From NCBI GenBank assembly GCA_903909605.1, contig CAIVWH010000010.1, forward strand, positions 62,001-126,000: a DNA stretch of 64,000 nucleotides. Direction: 5' to 3'. Origin of the DNA: an uncultured Micrococcales bacterium. Lineage in GTDB: Bacteria > Actinomycetota > Actinomycetes > Actinomycetales > Microbacteriaceae. The position numbers were made by a program, and so were the translations under genes. This document shows, piece by piece, positions 55,541-64,000 of the stretch; positions within the stretch are counted from its first letter, which is position 1; the number at the start of each line of letters is the position of its first letter. The notes beneath the pieces were generated by a model. The model made no database searches. It was not told the origin of the DNA and saw only the letters and a list, made by a program, of their open reading frames with translations.

Positions 55541-55570
55541 AGGTTAGCCGAGCGGTTATCACGCTGGCAA
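55541..55570 (-). promoter_or_regulatory. Promoter of the leuL-leuA transcript
   Basis: A -35 TTGCCA (55565-55570) and -10 TAACCT (55541-55546) are separated by 18 bp. This is one of the best two-element promoters in the window; its start site falls at or next to the GTG of the leader peptide. It lies immediately after the era stop codon. Confidence 0.7.
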
Positions 55571-55571
55571 C

Positions 55572-56459
55572 CTAAAAGCCTAGGCGGCCAAGCTGCTTCG
55601 GGTCACGTTGCCAATCGGGCGCGACCTTCACCCGAATCGAAAGGAAGACCTTCGAGCCGAGCAACTTTTCAATCTCGAGCCTCGCCCGTTGCCCCACCTC
55701 GCGCAGACGCGAGCCGCCCTTGCCGATCACAATGGCCTTTTGCGAGTCGCGTTCGACCCAAACGTTGACGTGCACATCGATGAGTGGTTTGTCCTCGCGC
55801 GGATTCATCTCATCCAGGGTCACGGCAAGCGAGTGCGGCAGTTCGTCTCGAACACCTTCTAGCGCAGCCTCGCGCACCAATTCGCAGATTCGAGCCTCGA
55901 TGGTTTCATCGGTGACCGCTTCATCTGGATAGAGCTGCTCTGAAACTGGCATGTGCTCAACCAAGAGTTTGATCAGCTCTTCAAGTTGCTGGCCCTCAAC
56001 AGCCGAAACCGGGATGATCGCCTGCCAGTCACGCAACTTCTGAACCTCGAGCAACTGCTCGGCGAGTTTCTCGCGCGACACGGTCTCGCTCTTGGTGACG
56101 ATCGCCACCAACTTGGCGCGTCGGTAGCGACTCAGCTGTTCGTTGATGAAGGTGTCGCCGATGCCGATTTTCTCGTTCGCTGGAATGCAGAAGCCAATCA
56201 CATCAACATCGCCGAGGGTTGCCTCAACTAGATCGTTCAGGCGCTGTCCTAGCAGTGTGCGCGGGCGGTGCAGCCCCGGGGTGTCAACCACGATCAGCTG
56301 GCCGAAGTCGCGATGCACGATTCCGCGAATTGCTCGACGGGTGGTCTGCGGCTTGGAGCTGGTGATTGCGACCTTCTCACCCACCAGAGCGTTGGTGAGC
56401 GTTGACTTGCCGACGTTCGGGCGACCAACGAAAGATACGAATCCGGCGCGGTATGTCAT
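55572..56459 (-). CDS. era: GTPase Era
   Basis: This 295-residue GTPase is needed for 16S rRNA maturation and small-subunit assembly. GTPase motifs: G1 GRPNVGKST (12-20), switch region SKPQTTRRAIRG, and G3 VDTPG (58-62). The G4 element reads TKSE (122-125) instead of NKxD/TKxD, with Glu where the guanine-specifying Asp is expected. The C-terminal KH domain has VIGKGGSRLREVGQRAR. The start overlaps the stop of the upstream CBS-domain gene by four bases. Confidence 0.95.
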   Translation of the reverse strand: MTYRAGFVSFVGRPNVGKSTLTNALVGEKVAITSSKPQTTRRAIRGIVHRDFGQLIVVDTPGLHRPRTLLGQRLNDLVEATLGDVDVIGFCIPANEKIGIGDTFINEQLSRYRRAKLVAIVTKSETVSREKLAEQLLEVQKLRDWQAIIPVSAVEGQQLEELIKLLVEHMPVSEQLYPDEAVTDETIEARICELVREAALEGVRDELPHSLAVTLDEMNPREDKPLIDVHVNVWVERDSQKAIVIGKGGSRLREVGQRARLEIEKLLGSKVFLSIRVKVAPDWQRDPKQLGRLGF

Positions 56460-57583
56460 TCAGGTTGTCCTTCGAAAGCGGCAACCGCGTCTGCCAGGTC
56501 TTGATCACGGTGCACGAGAACTGTCTTCATGCGCTTGTGCCGCCCCTCGAAGCGCTCTGCGGTGAAGCGCAGGCCCGAGTAGTTAACTACGTCGCCCTTT
56601 GCGGGCAGGCGTTCGAGTTGCTTGGTCATCAGACCACCGACCGAGTCGACGTCTTCTTCTTCGAGTTCGATTTCAAACAGCTCGCCGAGGTCGACCAGCG
56701 AGTGTCGGGCGGCGACTCGATAGCCACCATCATCCAAAGCGTCTGGCCCCTGGTCGTCTTCATTCGCGTCAGAAATTTCGCCAACCAGCTCGTCGATCAC
56801 ATCGCCGAGCGTCACCAGGCCGGCAACACCGCCGTATTCGTCAACGACAACCACGATGTGGGTGTTCTGCTCGCGCATCGCCTGCAGCAGGTCATCCAGC
56901 GGCAGCGATTCGGGCAAGAAGACAGCCTTGCGAGCGACCTTGGTGACCAGCTGTTTCGCTGCGACCTTGTCCGCCTTGTGCAGGGTGCGCACCAAATCCT
57001 TCAGGTAGAGCACGCCGACAACTTCGTCAACGCTCTTACCGGTGACCGGTGCGCGAGTGATCCCTTTGGCGGCGAAGAACTCGGTCGCCTCGGCAAGCGT
57101 CGATTCGGCAGGGATGGTCGCCATATCGATACGCGGAACCATAATCTCGCGAATCCACGTCTCACTAAGCTCCTCGACCGACTCGAGCAGCTCTTGTTCG
57201 AACTCCTCAGGCTCATCGACTTTCGGCAACGAAAGCGGCGTGAACAGTAAGTGAATTGAGTTGATTAGCGGCGACATCCAGCGAGTCAGGGTCAGGCCGA
57301 ACCTGCGGTGCCCCAGCCGCTTCGCCGCGATCTGTGAGAGCAGTAAAAGTGCAACCATTAGCGCAACCGAGATAACCGCGGTCAGCCACCAGGTCATGCG
57401 CAGTGGAACCAAAGATTGCCCGATTGTGACGCCGAATATTCCGGTCAGGCTCATGCGCACGAAGCTCAGCGACTCTGCCTTCGGCTTGCTGTCAACGCTG
57501 GCCTCGAGCGCGGCCTTGAGCACTGCGGCCAGCAAGGTGAGCAGGGCAAACATCGCCGAGAGGTAAAACGCCACGGCAAGCAC
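56456..57583 (-). CDS. CorC/HlyC-type membrane protein with CBS domains (CNNM family)
   Basis: The 375-residue product has an N-terminal CNNM/DUF21-like membrane region (about three hydrophobic helices, 1-120), a pair of CBS domains (about 140-265, starting IMVPRIDMATIPAESTL and including VVVVDEYGGVAGLVTLGDV), and a C-terminal CorC/transporter-associated domain (about 285-365). The family is linked to magnesium/cobalt efflux and is often mislabelled hemolysin. It is a conserved neighbour of ybeY, phoH and era. ybeY ends one base before its start. Confidence 0.92.
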   Translation of the reverse strand: MLAVAFYLSAMFALLTLLAAVLKAALEASVDSKPKAESLSFVRMSLTGIFGVTIGQSLVPLRMTWWLTAVISVALMVALLLLSQIAAKRLGHRRFGLTLTRWMSPLINSIHLLFTPLSLPKVDEPEEFEQELLESVEELSETWIREIMVPRIDMATIPAESTLAEATEFFAAKGITRAPVTGKSVDEVVGVLYLKDLVRTLHKADKVAAKQLVTKVARKAVFLPESLPLDDLLQAMREQNTHIVVVVDEYGGVAGLVTLGDVIDELVGEISDANEDDQGPDALDDGGYRVAARHSLVDLGELFEIELEEEDVDSVGGLMTKQLERLPAKGDVVNYSGLRFTAERFEGRHKRMKTVLVHRDQDLADAVAAFEGQPE

Positions 57584-58042
57584 CTAAAGAGCCTCACTCG
57601 CATAGAAATCAGCAAGAATTTCGCGCTGCAACCCGAACATCTCGGCCTCTTCATCCGGGGTGGCGTGATCAAGGCCAAGCAAGTGCAAACAGCCGTGCGT
57701 AACCAAAAGCAGAATCTCGTTGATCAGCGGATGGCCCGCCTTGTCGGCATTGCCCTGCGCATACTCGGGGCAAACCACTATGTCGCCGAGCAGGCCAGCT
57801 GGCGTCTGATCTTCTTCAGTGCCGATTCGAAGTTCGTCCATGGGAAAACTGAGAACGTCGGTCGGGCCCTCCTCTTCCATCCAGCGCACGTGCAGCTCGC
57901 TCATGGTCTCGAGGTCGACAAATTGAATGGCGAGTTCGGCCGCAGGATGAATGTGCAACTTATCGAGCGCGAAAGTTGCCAGCCTCAAAACGCGAGCCTC
58001 GTCAACTGCTTGGCCACTGTCGTTGTTGATTTCGATTGTCAT
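57584..58042 (-). CDS. ybeY: Endoribonuclease YbeY
   Basis: This 152-residue single-metal RNase acts in 16S rRNA 3'-end maturation and ribosome quality control. The metal site THGCLHLLGLDH (His116, His120, His126) is complete. The start overlaps the phoH stop by four bases (ATGA), as is typical of the phoH-ybeY-corC-era ribosome-assembly group. Confidence 0.96.
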   Translation of the reverse strand: MTIEINNDSGQAVDEARVLRLATFALDKLHIHPAAELAIQFVDLETMSELHVRWMEEEGPTDVLSFPMDELRIGTEEDQTPAGLLGDIVVCPEYAQGNADKAGHPLINEILLLVTHGCLHLLGLDHATPDEEAEMFGLQREILADFYASEAL

Positions 58043-59037
58043 TTCTTGGCCGCCCCCTTCGCCGCCTGCTTAGCCTGCTGCTTTTCGTCGAAACGGGTGT
58101 AGGCATCCACAATCTTTGCGACCAGCGAGTGGCGAACCACGTCATCCGAGGTTAGGTAGCAGAATTTCAGGTCGGCAACCTGATCGAGCACCTCTGTTGC
58201 CGTCTTGAGCCCGGAAACGCCGTTCGGCAGGTCAATCTGGGTGGCATCGCCGGTGACCACCATCTTCGAGTTGAAACCGAGACGGGTGAGAAACATCTTC
58301 ATCTGCTCTTTGGTGGTGTTTTGAGCCTCGTCGAGAATGATGAAGGAATCGTTGAGCGTGCGACCACGCATGTATGCGAGTGGAGCCACCTCGATTGTGC
58401 CGCCTGCCATCAGCTTTGGCACGGCATCCGGGTCGAGCATCTCGTGCAGTGCGTCAAATAGCGGGCGCAGGTATGGGTCAATCTTCTCGTTTAGCGTGCC
58501 GGGCAAGAATCCAAGCCGCTCGCCCGCCTCGACTGCAGGTCGGGTGAGGATGATACGGCTGATTTCCTTGCGCTGTAGGGCCTGCACGGCCTTCGCCATC
58601 GCGAGATAGGTCTTTCCGGTTCCTGCCGGGCCGATGCCAAAGACGATGGTGTGCTCGTCGATTGCATCGACGTATTGCTTCTGACCTATGGTCTTTGGTC
58701 GAATGCTTTTGCCGCGCGAGGAGAGAATGCTCTGACTGAGCACGTCGGCGGGGCGCACAGATTCGTCGATCATCTTGGCCGAGCGAGAAACAGCCTGCGG
58801 CTCTAGCTGCTGCCCGCCTGCGACCAGTTCGATCATCTCGGCAACTAGTGCGCGAACGGCCTCGACATCCTTGCGCGGGCCCTGCAATGAGATCTTGTTT
58901 GACCTAACCAGAACGTCGACCGTCGGAAAGGTTGATTCGAGCGTGCGCAGCAGTCCATCGTTGGTGCCGAGCAGGTTCACCATTGGAACGCTGGTGACTT
59001 CAATGAACTCGCGCACCGGTTGATTGTTAGTAGTCAT
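58039..59037 (-). CDS. phoH: PhoH-like ATPase (YbeZ)
   Basis: The 332-residue protein has an N-terminal KH-like region (about 1-90), then a PhoH ATPase domain with Walker A GPAGTGKTYLA (about residue 137), Walker B-like FIILDEAQNTT, and the TGDATQIDLP motif. It is thought to work with YbeY in RNA processing. ATG at 59037 directly follows the stop of the HIT-family gene. Confidence 0.95.
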   Translation of the reverse strand: MTTNNQPVREFIEVTSVPMVNLLGTNDGLLRTLESTFPTVDVLVRSNKISLQGPRKDVEAVRALVAEMIELVAGGQQLEPQAVSRSAKMIDESVRPADVLSQSILSSRGKSIRPKTIGQKQYVDAIDEHTIVFGIGPAGTGKTYLAMAKAVQALQRKEISRIILTRPAVEAGERLGFLPGTLNEKIDPYLRPLFDALHEMLDPDAVPKLMAGGTIEVAPLAYMRGRTLNDSFIILDEAQNTTKEQMKMFLTRLGFNSKMVVTGDATQIDLPNGVSGLKTATEVLDQVADLKFCYLTSDDVVRHSLVAKIVDAYTRFDEKQQAKQAAKGAAKK

Positions 59038-59370
59038 CTAGGCCTTGGGGGTCTTGCTCAAGATGTGCCCGTGCGCGTGAAAGACGGTTTGGCCCGCCTC
59101 GCTGCCGGTGTTGAAGGTGAAGCGGAAAGAACCTGTTGAAACATCGCTGGCCACCTTGGAGCCGAGTTGAATCAGGTCGACAAGTGCAGGCGGGTTTGCA
59201 AATGCCAATTCGGCGATGTTGCCGTGGTGTTCCCGTGGCACCACCAGCACATGGATGGCCTGCTTTGGGTCGATGTCGTTAAACGCAATGGCGTGTTCAG
59301 ACTCCGCAATGAGCTTGGCCGGGATCTCTCCCGAGATGATCTTGCAAAAAATGCAATCCTGATTGGTCAA
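59038..59370 (-). CDS. HIT-family nucleotide-binding protein (HinT-like)
   Basis: This 110-residue histidine-triad hydrolase begins with the typical CIFCKIISGEIPA and contains the histidine triad near the C-terminus in the form VFHAHGHILSK (HxHxHxx). HinT proteins hydrolyse AMP-lysine and similar phosphoramidates. Start TTG at 59370, preceded by GGAGG. Confidence 0.94.
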   Translation of the reverse strand: MTNQDCIFCKIISGEIPAKLIAESEHAIAFNDIDPKQAIHVLVVPREHHGNIAELAFANPPALVDLIQLGSKVASDVSTGSFRFTFNTGSEAGQTVFHAHGHILSKTPKA

Positions 59371-59405
59371 TTTGCCTCCGAGAGCAAGTTTAGAGTTTGC
59401 GGTGC

Positions 59406-60167
59406 CTAGCGGTAACTGCCGTTTGCCGCATTGATAACCGCGATGGCGGCCATGCCGGCTGTCGATGTGCGCAGAATGTCGCTGCCCAAGTGCACACGGA
59501 TGGCCCCTGCCGCTTCAAACAGTTCAAGCTCGGTCTCTGAGATTCCACCCTCTGGCCCAACGACAAGGGTTACCTCGCGAATGGAGGCATCTGCGGTGAT
59601 GCTTTCGACGGCCTGGCTCAGCCCCTTGGTGGAGGTCGGGTCGAGCACCAGCACGGTGCCTAGATCGCGGTTGCGAATGAAGATCGCCAGAGCCTCGGTC
59701 GAGACCAGCGGCTCAACCTCTGGAAACCAGGCGCGAATGGCCTGTTTGCCGGCCTCGTCACAGATGACCTGCCAGCGGTCGCGACCCTTGATGGCTTTGG
59801 CTTCATCCCAGCGCGAAATCGAACGCTCGGCCTGCCACGGAGTCACGGCAATTGCCCCGAGTTCGGTTGCGGCCTGAACCGCGAGCTCGTCGCGATCGCC
59901 CTTGGCGAGAGCCTGCACCAGACGAATGCGCAGAGCGGGTTCGCCAACGCGCTCGGCCGATTCGACCTTGATGCTGATCGATTTTGGAGCAACCCCGCTG
60001 ACGCTGCCTCGAACCTGTGCCCCGCGGCCGTCGGTCAGTGCAATTGCCTCGCCCACGCGCATCCGGCGAACCGAAGCGGCGTGCTTGCCCTCGTCGCCGT
60101 CGAGTAAAACGGTTGAACCAATCTCGGGCAACGCGTCGAAATTTCTCTTGAACCGCGGCTCGACCAT
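59406..60167 (-). CDS. rsmE: 16S rRNA (uracil-1498-N3)-methyltransferase
   Basis: This 253-residue SPOUT-fold methyltransferase has the N-terminal PUA-like domain (HAASVRRMRVGEAIALTDGRG) and C-terminal knotted domain with the AdoMet-binding segment VTLVVGPEGGISETELELF and HLGSDILRTSTAG. It modifies U1498 of 16S rRNA. It lies between dnaJ and the HIT gene, a common arrangement. Confidence 0.95.
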   Translation of the reverse strand: MVEPRFKRNFDALPEIGSTVLLDGDEGKHAASVRRMRVGEAIALTDGRGAQVRGSVSGVAPKSISIKVESAERVGEPALRIRLVQALAKGDRDELAVQAATELGAIAVTPWQAERSISRWDEAKAIKGRDRWQVICDEAGKQAIRAWFPEVEPLVSTEALAIFIRNRDLGTVLVLDPTSTKGLSQAVESITADASIREVTLVVGPEGGISETELELFEAAGAIRVHLGSDILRTSTAGMAAIAVINAANGSYR

Positions 60168-60170
60168 GAG

Positions 60171-61250
60171 CTACTTCTTGCGTTTCGAGTAAGCGCCGGC
60201 GATGTGCTTGCGCATTGAAATTTTCTCGCCGCCGCGAAGTTCGCTCAGCTGACGGAAGAGCTCTTTCTGCTTTCCATCGAGTTTGGTTGGAGTAACCACC
60301 TGGAACGTGACCACGAGATCGCCTCGTCCGTGTCCGCGAAGATGCGTGACGCCCTTGTTTTTGATTGTGTGCTGGTCGCCGCTTTGCACACCGGGTTCAA
60401 TCTGAACATCGAGTACGCCATCGAAGGTTTCGATTTTTGTTCGAGCGCCGAGGGCCGCATCTGCAAGAGGCACCTCGACGGTGCAGTGCAGGTCATCTGC
60501 CTGACGTGAATAGAAATCGTCGGCGCGAACTGTGATGTCGACGTAGATGTCGCCATTCGGGCCTCCGGCGAAACCGACTTCGCCCTGTCCGCTGAGCTGA
60601 AGTCGCAGCCCATCTTCGACGCCTGCTGGGATGTTCAACTCAAGAGTGCGACGAGCGCGGGTTCGCCCCTGCCCGCGACAGTCAACGCAAGGGTCCTTGA
60701 TTACCTGACCGAATCCGCGGCAGGCATTGCAGGGCTGCGAGGTAACCACATTGCCCAGCAACGAACGCACCTGGCGCTGAATCATTCCGCTACCGCGACA
60801 GACATCGCAGGTCGAGGCGCTGCTGCCAGGCTGCGAGCAAGAACCGTTACAGGTTGCACACAGAACGGCGGTATCGATCTCGATTTCCTTGGCGACCCCG
60901 AAGACCACCTCGGCCAGACTGAGCTCGACCCGAAGAAGTGCGTCTTGGCCGCGTTCCTGCCGACTGCGCGGGCCTCGCGCCTGAGCGCCACCAAAGAAGG
61001 TGTCGAAGATGTCTCCGAAGCCGAAGCCGCCCATGCCGCCGAACGGGTCGTTGCCACCCATGTCGTATTTGCGACGTTCATCCGGGTCGCTGAGTACCTC
61101 GTAAGCGTGGGTGACGGCCTTGAAACGCTCCTGTGCGTCCTCGGCCGGATTCACATCTGGGTGCAGTTCCCGGGCAAGCCTGCGATAGGCCTTCTTGATT
61201 TCGTCTTCGCTAGCCTCGCGCGAGACTCCAAGCGCTTCGTAGTGGTCCAC
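60171..61250 (-). CDS. dnaJ: Molecular chaperone DnaJ
   Basis: This 359-residue Hsp40 co-chaperone has a J domain with His30-Pro31-Asp32 (LHPDVN), a Gly/Phe-rich linker (about 70-90), a cysteine-rich zinc domain with four CxxCxGxx repeats (the first, CATCNGSC, ends in Cys rather than Gly), and the C-terminal substrate-binding domains. It stimulates DnaK. Start GTG at 61250 overlaps the hrcA stop (TAGTG), so hrcA and dnaJ form a CIRCE-controlled operon. dnaK and grpE are not in the window. Confidence 0.97.
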   Translation of the reverse strand: MDHYEALGVSREASEDEIKKAYRRLARELHPDVNPAEDAQERFKAVTHAYEVLSDPDERRKYDMGGNDPFGGMGGFGFGDIFDTFFGGAQARGPRSRQERGQDALLRVELSLAEVVFGVAKEIEIDTAVLCATCNGSCSQPGSSASTCDVCRGSGMIQRQVRSLLGNVVTSQPCNACRGFGQVIKDPCVDCRGQGRTRARRTLELNIPAGVEDGLRLQLSGQGEVGFAGGPNGDIYVDITVRADDFYSRQADDLHCTVEVPLADAALGARTKIETFDGVLDVQIEPGVQSGDQHTIKNKGVTHLRGHGRGDLVVTFQVVTPTKLDGKQKELFRQLSELRGGEKISMRKHIAGAYSKRKK

Positions 61251-62266
61251 TAAATCCCTCCGAGGGTTTGAGTCAAATACCTGGCAACGGCGCGCACCGC
61301 TGCGATGTTGTTGCTGTAGTTCATTCGGGTTGGGCCGAGCACTCCAACCTTGGCAACCTCAGCACCCTGCTTCTCGTAGCTGCCGATCACAATCGAGCTC
61401 GAGGCGAACTGGTCGAGCGGGTTCTCGCTTCCGATTCGAAGCGCGACCCCGTGTTGTTCTGCCTGCAATTCTTGGATGAGCTTGAGCAAGACCACCTGCT
61501 CTTCGATGGCTTCAAGCAGCGGAGAAATGTTTGCTCGCAGGTCTTCACTTTTTGCCAGGTTTGCCGTTCCGGCCAAGATGATTTTGTCTTGACGATTGGC
61601 ATCGACCAAATCGAGCAGTGCGACCTCAACGGCAGTGAACAAGACCAAGTCTTTTGGAGCTATTGCCCCGCGCAGATCGCTCAGCGCCTTTGCCACGTTT
61701 GCCAACGGTTGGTCGGAAAGCGTTGCAAGTTTTTCACGAAGGGCTTCTACCTGAGTGGCATCTACGGCTTCGCCGAGAATCGCCATGTGCTGCTGCACGC
61801 GAGAGACATCGGTGACAAGCAGAATGATCACCTGATGAGCATCAATCTGCACGAGTTGAATGTTCTTGACTCGCCCGTTTTCTAGAGACGGATACTGAAC
61901 CATCGCCACCTGATTGGTGAGCTGCGAAAGCACACGTACAGTTCGACCAAGGATTTCATCCAAGTCGCTGCTACCCTGCATGAAGTTTTCAATTGCCGTG
62001 CGCTCTGCGATGCTCAGCGGCTTGACCTCACCGAGGCGATCGACAAACATTCGATAGCCCTTGTCTGTGGGGATGCGCCCGCTTGAGGTGTGCGGGGCCA
62101 CGATGAGCTGCTCGTCCTCTAGAAGCGCCATCTCGTTGCGGATGGTTGCGGACGATACGGAGAAACCGTGGCGCTCGACTAGGCTCTTGCTACCCACGGG
62201 CTGACTGGTTTCGATGTAGTCGTTGACGATGGCGCGAAGCACCTCGAGACTGCGCTCTGGAATCAT
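61250..62266 (-). CDS. hrcA: Heat-inducible transcription repressor HrcA
   Basis: This 338-residue repressor has an N-terminal winged helix ([30 protein letters not shown]...), a dimerisation/GAF-like core and the C-terminal [16 protein letters not shown] segment. HrcA binds CIRCE and needs GroEL-type chaperones for activity. I place the start at ATG 62266, six bases after GAGG; an in-frame GTG at 62272 lies right beside that ribosome site. The CIRCE element immediately upstream implies autoregulation. Confidence 0.95.
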   Translation of the reverse strand: MIPERSLEVLRAIVNDYIETSQPVGSKSLVERHGFSVSSATIRNEMALLEDEQLIVAPHTSSGRIPTDKGYRMFVDRLGEVKPLSIAERTAIENFMQGSSDLDEILGRTVRVLSQLTNQVAMVQYPSLENGRVKNIQLVQIDAHQVIILLVTDVSRVQQHMAILGEAVDATQVEALREKLATLSDQPLANVAKALSDLRGAIAPKDLVLFTAVEVALLDLVDANRQDKIILAGTANLAKSEDLRANISPLLEAIEEQVVLLKLIQELQAEQHGVALRIGSENPLDQFASSSIVIGSYEKQGAEVAKVGVLGPTRMNYSNNIAAVRAVARYLTQTLGGI

Positions 62267-62276
62267 GGTCACCTCG

Positions 62277-62303
62277 TTAGCACTCGCTCTGTCTGAGTGC
62301 CAA
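62277..62303. promoter_or_regulatory. CIRCE operator for HrcA
   Basis: The element reads TTAGCACTC-N9-GAGTGCCAA on the plus strand, matching the 9-9-9 CIRCE inverted repeat with one change in the right arm (GAGTGCCAA instead of GAGTGCTAA). It begins 11 bases upstream of the hrcA ATG. The -10-like TAAAAT (62303-62308, minus strand) abuts it, so the operator covers the hrcA transcription start. Confidence 0.93.
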
Positions 62304-62335
62304 TTTTACCCTCAGCCGCCATTTATGCTCTAGAT

Positions 62336-62680
62336 ATGACCAATCCATATGCGTCGGGGCGCGCCTGGACCCCAGAGGACGAGAAGACCGCTGCAGTTCT
62401 GGTGCACGCTTTATCAATCCCCTTCGAATTTCTTTCACCTCTAATCGGCTACCTTGCCTTCAAAGACCGCGGCCCGTTCGTGAAACATCACACCAAAGAG
62501 GCGCTCAACTTTTCGCTCACACTGCTGATTGCATATGTTGTGCTTGCCATTTCAGTCATCGGCCTCCTGGTGATCTGGGCAGTGCCGGTCTATGCACTGG
62601 TCTTCAGAATCATTTCCGCGGTCAAGGCATCGCAGGGCGAGTTTTACAAGTACCCGCTCACGATTCGATTCATCAAGTAG
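62336..62680 (+). CDS. DUF4870 family small membrane protein
   Basis: The 114-residue protein has the DUF4870 (Tic20-like) pattern: EDEKTAAVLVHALSIPFEFLSPLIGYLAF, then DRGPFVKHHTKEALNFSLTLLIAYVVLAI and a final helix. Three to four transmembrane segments are expected. The function is unknown. ATG at 62336 is six bases after TATGCT (62324-62329), leaderless style; an in-frame upstream start at 62297 would lie inside the CIRCE element and is unlikely. It diverges from hrcA with a 69-bp gap and converges with hemW. Confidence 0.9.
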   Translation: MTNPYASGRAWTPEDEKTAAVLVHALSIPFEFLSPLIGYLAFKDRGPFVKHHTKEALNFSLTLLIAYVVLAISVIGLLVIWAVPVYALVFRIISAVKASQGEFYKYPLTIRFIK

Positions 62681-62683
62681 CCG

Positions 62684-63913
62684 CTACCCCAAGAGGTCGC
62701 GAACCAACGCGTCGGCCAACAAACGCCCCTTGAGGGTCAGGGTCAAATTGCCACGGATGGCCTCAACCGCATCAACCAGCCCATCTGCGATCGCCTGGCT
62801 AATTGGCTGGGACGCATTCGGGTTCAGCGCTTTGACCACGTCGATGCTCACGCCGTCGCTAATTCGTACCTCGAGCAAGACTCGTTCGAAAAGTCTGGTG
62901 CGTTCATCTAAAACCTCACGGGCGAGTGCCGGAGACTGCCCAGCCAGAAGCTTTTGCGCGTAAGTCGCCGGGTGTTTCACGTTCCACCACCTGGTTCCGC
63001 CGATGTGTGAGTGAGCACCGGGCCCGAAACCCCACCAGTCGTTCGATTTCCAATAGGCAAGGTTGTGAGCGCTGCGCGAGCTAGCACCCCGCGACCAGTT
63101 GCTCACCTCATACCATTCGAAATCTGCAGCGCTGAATGCTGCATCGGCGATCTCGTATTTTTCTACCTGCTCGTCTTCGTTTGGTTCGGGCAATTCACCA
63201 GAGCGAATTTGTCTTGCCAGCTTTGTGCCCGGCTCCACAATCAGCGAGTAGGCGCTGATGTGATCGGCCCCCAGTGCGAGTGCGGCATCCAGCGAGCGTT
63301 TCCACTGGTCGATTGATTCTCCCGGTGCACCGTAGATCAAGTCGACGGAGGCCTGCAGTCCCGCATCCTTGGCGGCATGTACCGCCAACTCAACATTTGC
63401 ACGATCGTGACTGCGATCGAGTATCGCGAGCACCTCGGGCACCGCCGACTGCATGCCAATCGAAACCCTGGTGAAACCGCCTGCAGCCAGGGTTTGCAGA
63501 TAGCGGGCATCGACGTTGTCTGGGTTGGCCTCTGTGGTTACCTCTGCCCCGGCTGCAATGCCGAACCCGTCACGCAGTTTCGCGAGCACGTTGACAAGCT
63601 CTTCGGCACGCAGCTGCGTGGGGGTGCCGCCACCAAAGAACACTGTGGAGAGTTCGCGTTCGGGCAATCCGGCCGAGCGTACGACCCGCTTGGCGAGTTC
63701 CAGCTCAAGGCTGAGGTCATCCAAGAATGATGACGGAGTTACGCCGCGCAATTCGGTGGCGGTGTAGGTGTTGAAGTCGCAGTAACCGCAGCGCACTCGA
63801 CAAAACGGGATGTGCACATACGCGTGCATGCTGCGCAGCTGGGCGTCGACTGCAGCAGAATCGGGAAGTTCGCCAGTAGCCGGGGCCGGATCCCCCTCGG
63901 GCAAACTAGCCAT
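62684..63913 (-). CDS. hemW: Radical SAM heme chaperone HemW-like (coproporphyrinogen III oxidase-like)
   Basis: This 409-residue radical SAM protein has its [4Fe-4S] motif at Cys38, Cys42 and Cys45 (CRVRCGYCDF). The tyrosine and other hallmarks of HemW (VHIPFC, the FFGGGTPTQL segment, GAPGESIDQWKRSL) are present, followed by the HemW C-terminal domain. HemW proteins bind and transfer heme and are often mis-annotated as HemN oxygen-independent coproporphyrinogen oxidases. The start ATG shares a base with the lepA stop (TAATG). Confidence 0.92.
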   Translation of the reverse strand: MASLPEGDPAPATGELPDSAAVDAQLRSMHAYVHIPFCRVRCGYCDFNTYTATELRGVTPSSFLDDLSLELELAKRVVRSAGLPERELSTVFFGGGTPTQLRAEELVNVLAKLRDGFGIAAGAEVTTEANPDNVDARYLQTLAAGGFTRVSIGMQSAVPEVLAILDRSHDRANVELAVHAAKDAGLQASVDLIYGAPGESIDQWKRSLDAALALGADHISAYSLIVEPGTKLARQIRSGELPEPNEDEQVEKYEIADAAFSAADFEWYEVSNWSRGASSRSAHNLAYWKSNDWWGFGPGAHSHIGGTRWWNVKHPATYAQKLLAGQSPALAREVLDERTRLFERVLLEVRISDGVSIDVVKALNPNASQPISQAIADGLVDAVEAIRGNLTLTLKGRLLADALVRDLLG

Positions 63914-64000
63914 TACTTGCCCTTCTTCTCGCCCTTTTTCTCGCCGTCGGTAGACAGCGCGGCGATGAACGCCTCCTGAGGAACCTCAACGCGACCAACC
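63913..64000 (-). CDS. lepA: Elongation factor 4 (LepA), C-terminal end only
   Basis: Only the last 29 codons are visible, ending at TAA 63913-63915. The segment VGRVEVPQEAFIAAL matches the C-terminus of LepA, followed by a short Lys/Gly/Glu tail (GEKKGEKKGK). The rest of the gene lies beyond the right edge. lepA upstream of hemW is the standard actinobacterial order, which supports the call. Confidence 0.82.
   Translation of the reverse strand, partial: VGRVEVPQEAFIAALSTDGEKKGEKKGK

Noticed and set aside
56402-57250. 282-codon plus-strand open frame spanning the era/CBS-domain junction
   Set aside because: It is antisense to two well-identified overlapping genes, with no recognisable domain or promoter.

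Overview
This window is a chromosomal segment of a high-synteny actinobacterium, most likely a small-genome member of the Microbacteriaceae (the freshwater Luna-type lineages such as Rhodoluna and Aquiluna are the best guess). Support for this: GC content in the mid-50s by eye; polyphosphate glucokinase beside methionine aminopeptidase; the RNase HI/phosphatase fusion with a C4 zinc-ribbon protein and a Nif3-like protein; an actinobacterial PAC2 protein; DUF4191 and DUF3145 genes; a homodimeric AceE; and an aceE-fabD-fabH-acpP-fabF cluster. Genes are packed tightly, with many 1-4 bp overlaps and very short intergenic gaps. The genus is an inference; no rRNA gene is present.

Layout. Positions 1-3085 (minus): the start of a very long Lys/Ala/Pro-rich protein, an MFS transporter and a PAC2-family protein. 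Positions 3120-12036 (mostly plus): leucyl aminopeptidase, dihydrolipoyl dehydrogenase, the E2 acyltransferase, lipB-lipA (which make the lipoyl cofactor that E2 carries), a DUF4191 membrane protein and glutamine synthetase glnA. Positions 12145-16481 (minus): glnE, the adenylyltransferase that controls GlnA, and glnA2. Positions 16520-21247 (plus): nadE, ridA, panB, map and ppgK, with a tiny SPOR-like gene on the other strand. Positions 21250-26819 (minus): RNase P RNA, RNase HI/phosphatase, zinc ribbon, Nif3-like, an unusual coiled-coil/NCS1-permease fusion and tRNA-Val. Positions 27494-33726 (plus): aceE and the fatty-acid synthesis cluster. Positions 34362-46316: accessory genes, namely a secreted type I pullulanase, thymidine kinase, an amino-acid ABC transporter, a GT4 glycosyltransferase, a DMT-type membrane protein, peptide deformylase, a degenerate two-component pair, a 2-hydroxyacid dehydrogenase and two tRNAs. 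Positions 46316-64000 (minus): the conserved housekeeping block dnaG-dgt-dusB-glyQS-uppS-recO-leuA-era-corC-ybeY-phoH-hinT-rsmE-dnaJ-hrcA-hemW-lepA. A plus-strand DUF4870 gene is divergent from hrcA.

How the genes fit together. Lpd, E2 and AceE form the pyruvate dehydrogenase complex. LipA and LipB lipoylate it, and its acetyl-CoA feeds FabD/FabH/AcpP/FabF. GlnA, GlnE and GlnA2 form a nitrogen block. HrcA and a CIRCE element control hrcA-dnaJ.

The most notable signals are: (1) a leucine-rich leader peptide and hairpin upstream of leuA, consistent with ribosome-mediated attenuation and apparently translated from a leaderless mRNA; (2) a histidine-kinase-like protein whose phospho-accepting His is replaced by Ser, paired with an output-less receiver lacking the conserved Lys; (3) an NCS1 permease with a ~300-residue charged coiled-coil N-terminal extension; and (4) a recurrent TANNNT-(6-7 nt)-start-codon arrangement at more than a dozen genes, indicating widespread leaderless transcription. 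I saw no CRISPR array, insertion sequence, prophage, transposase or integration site.
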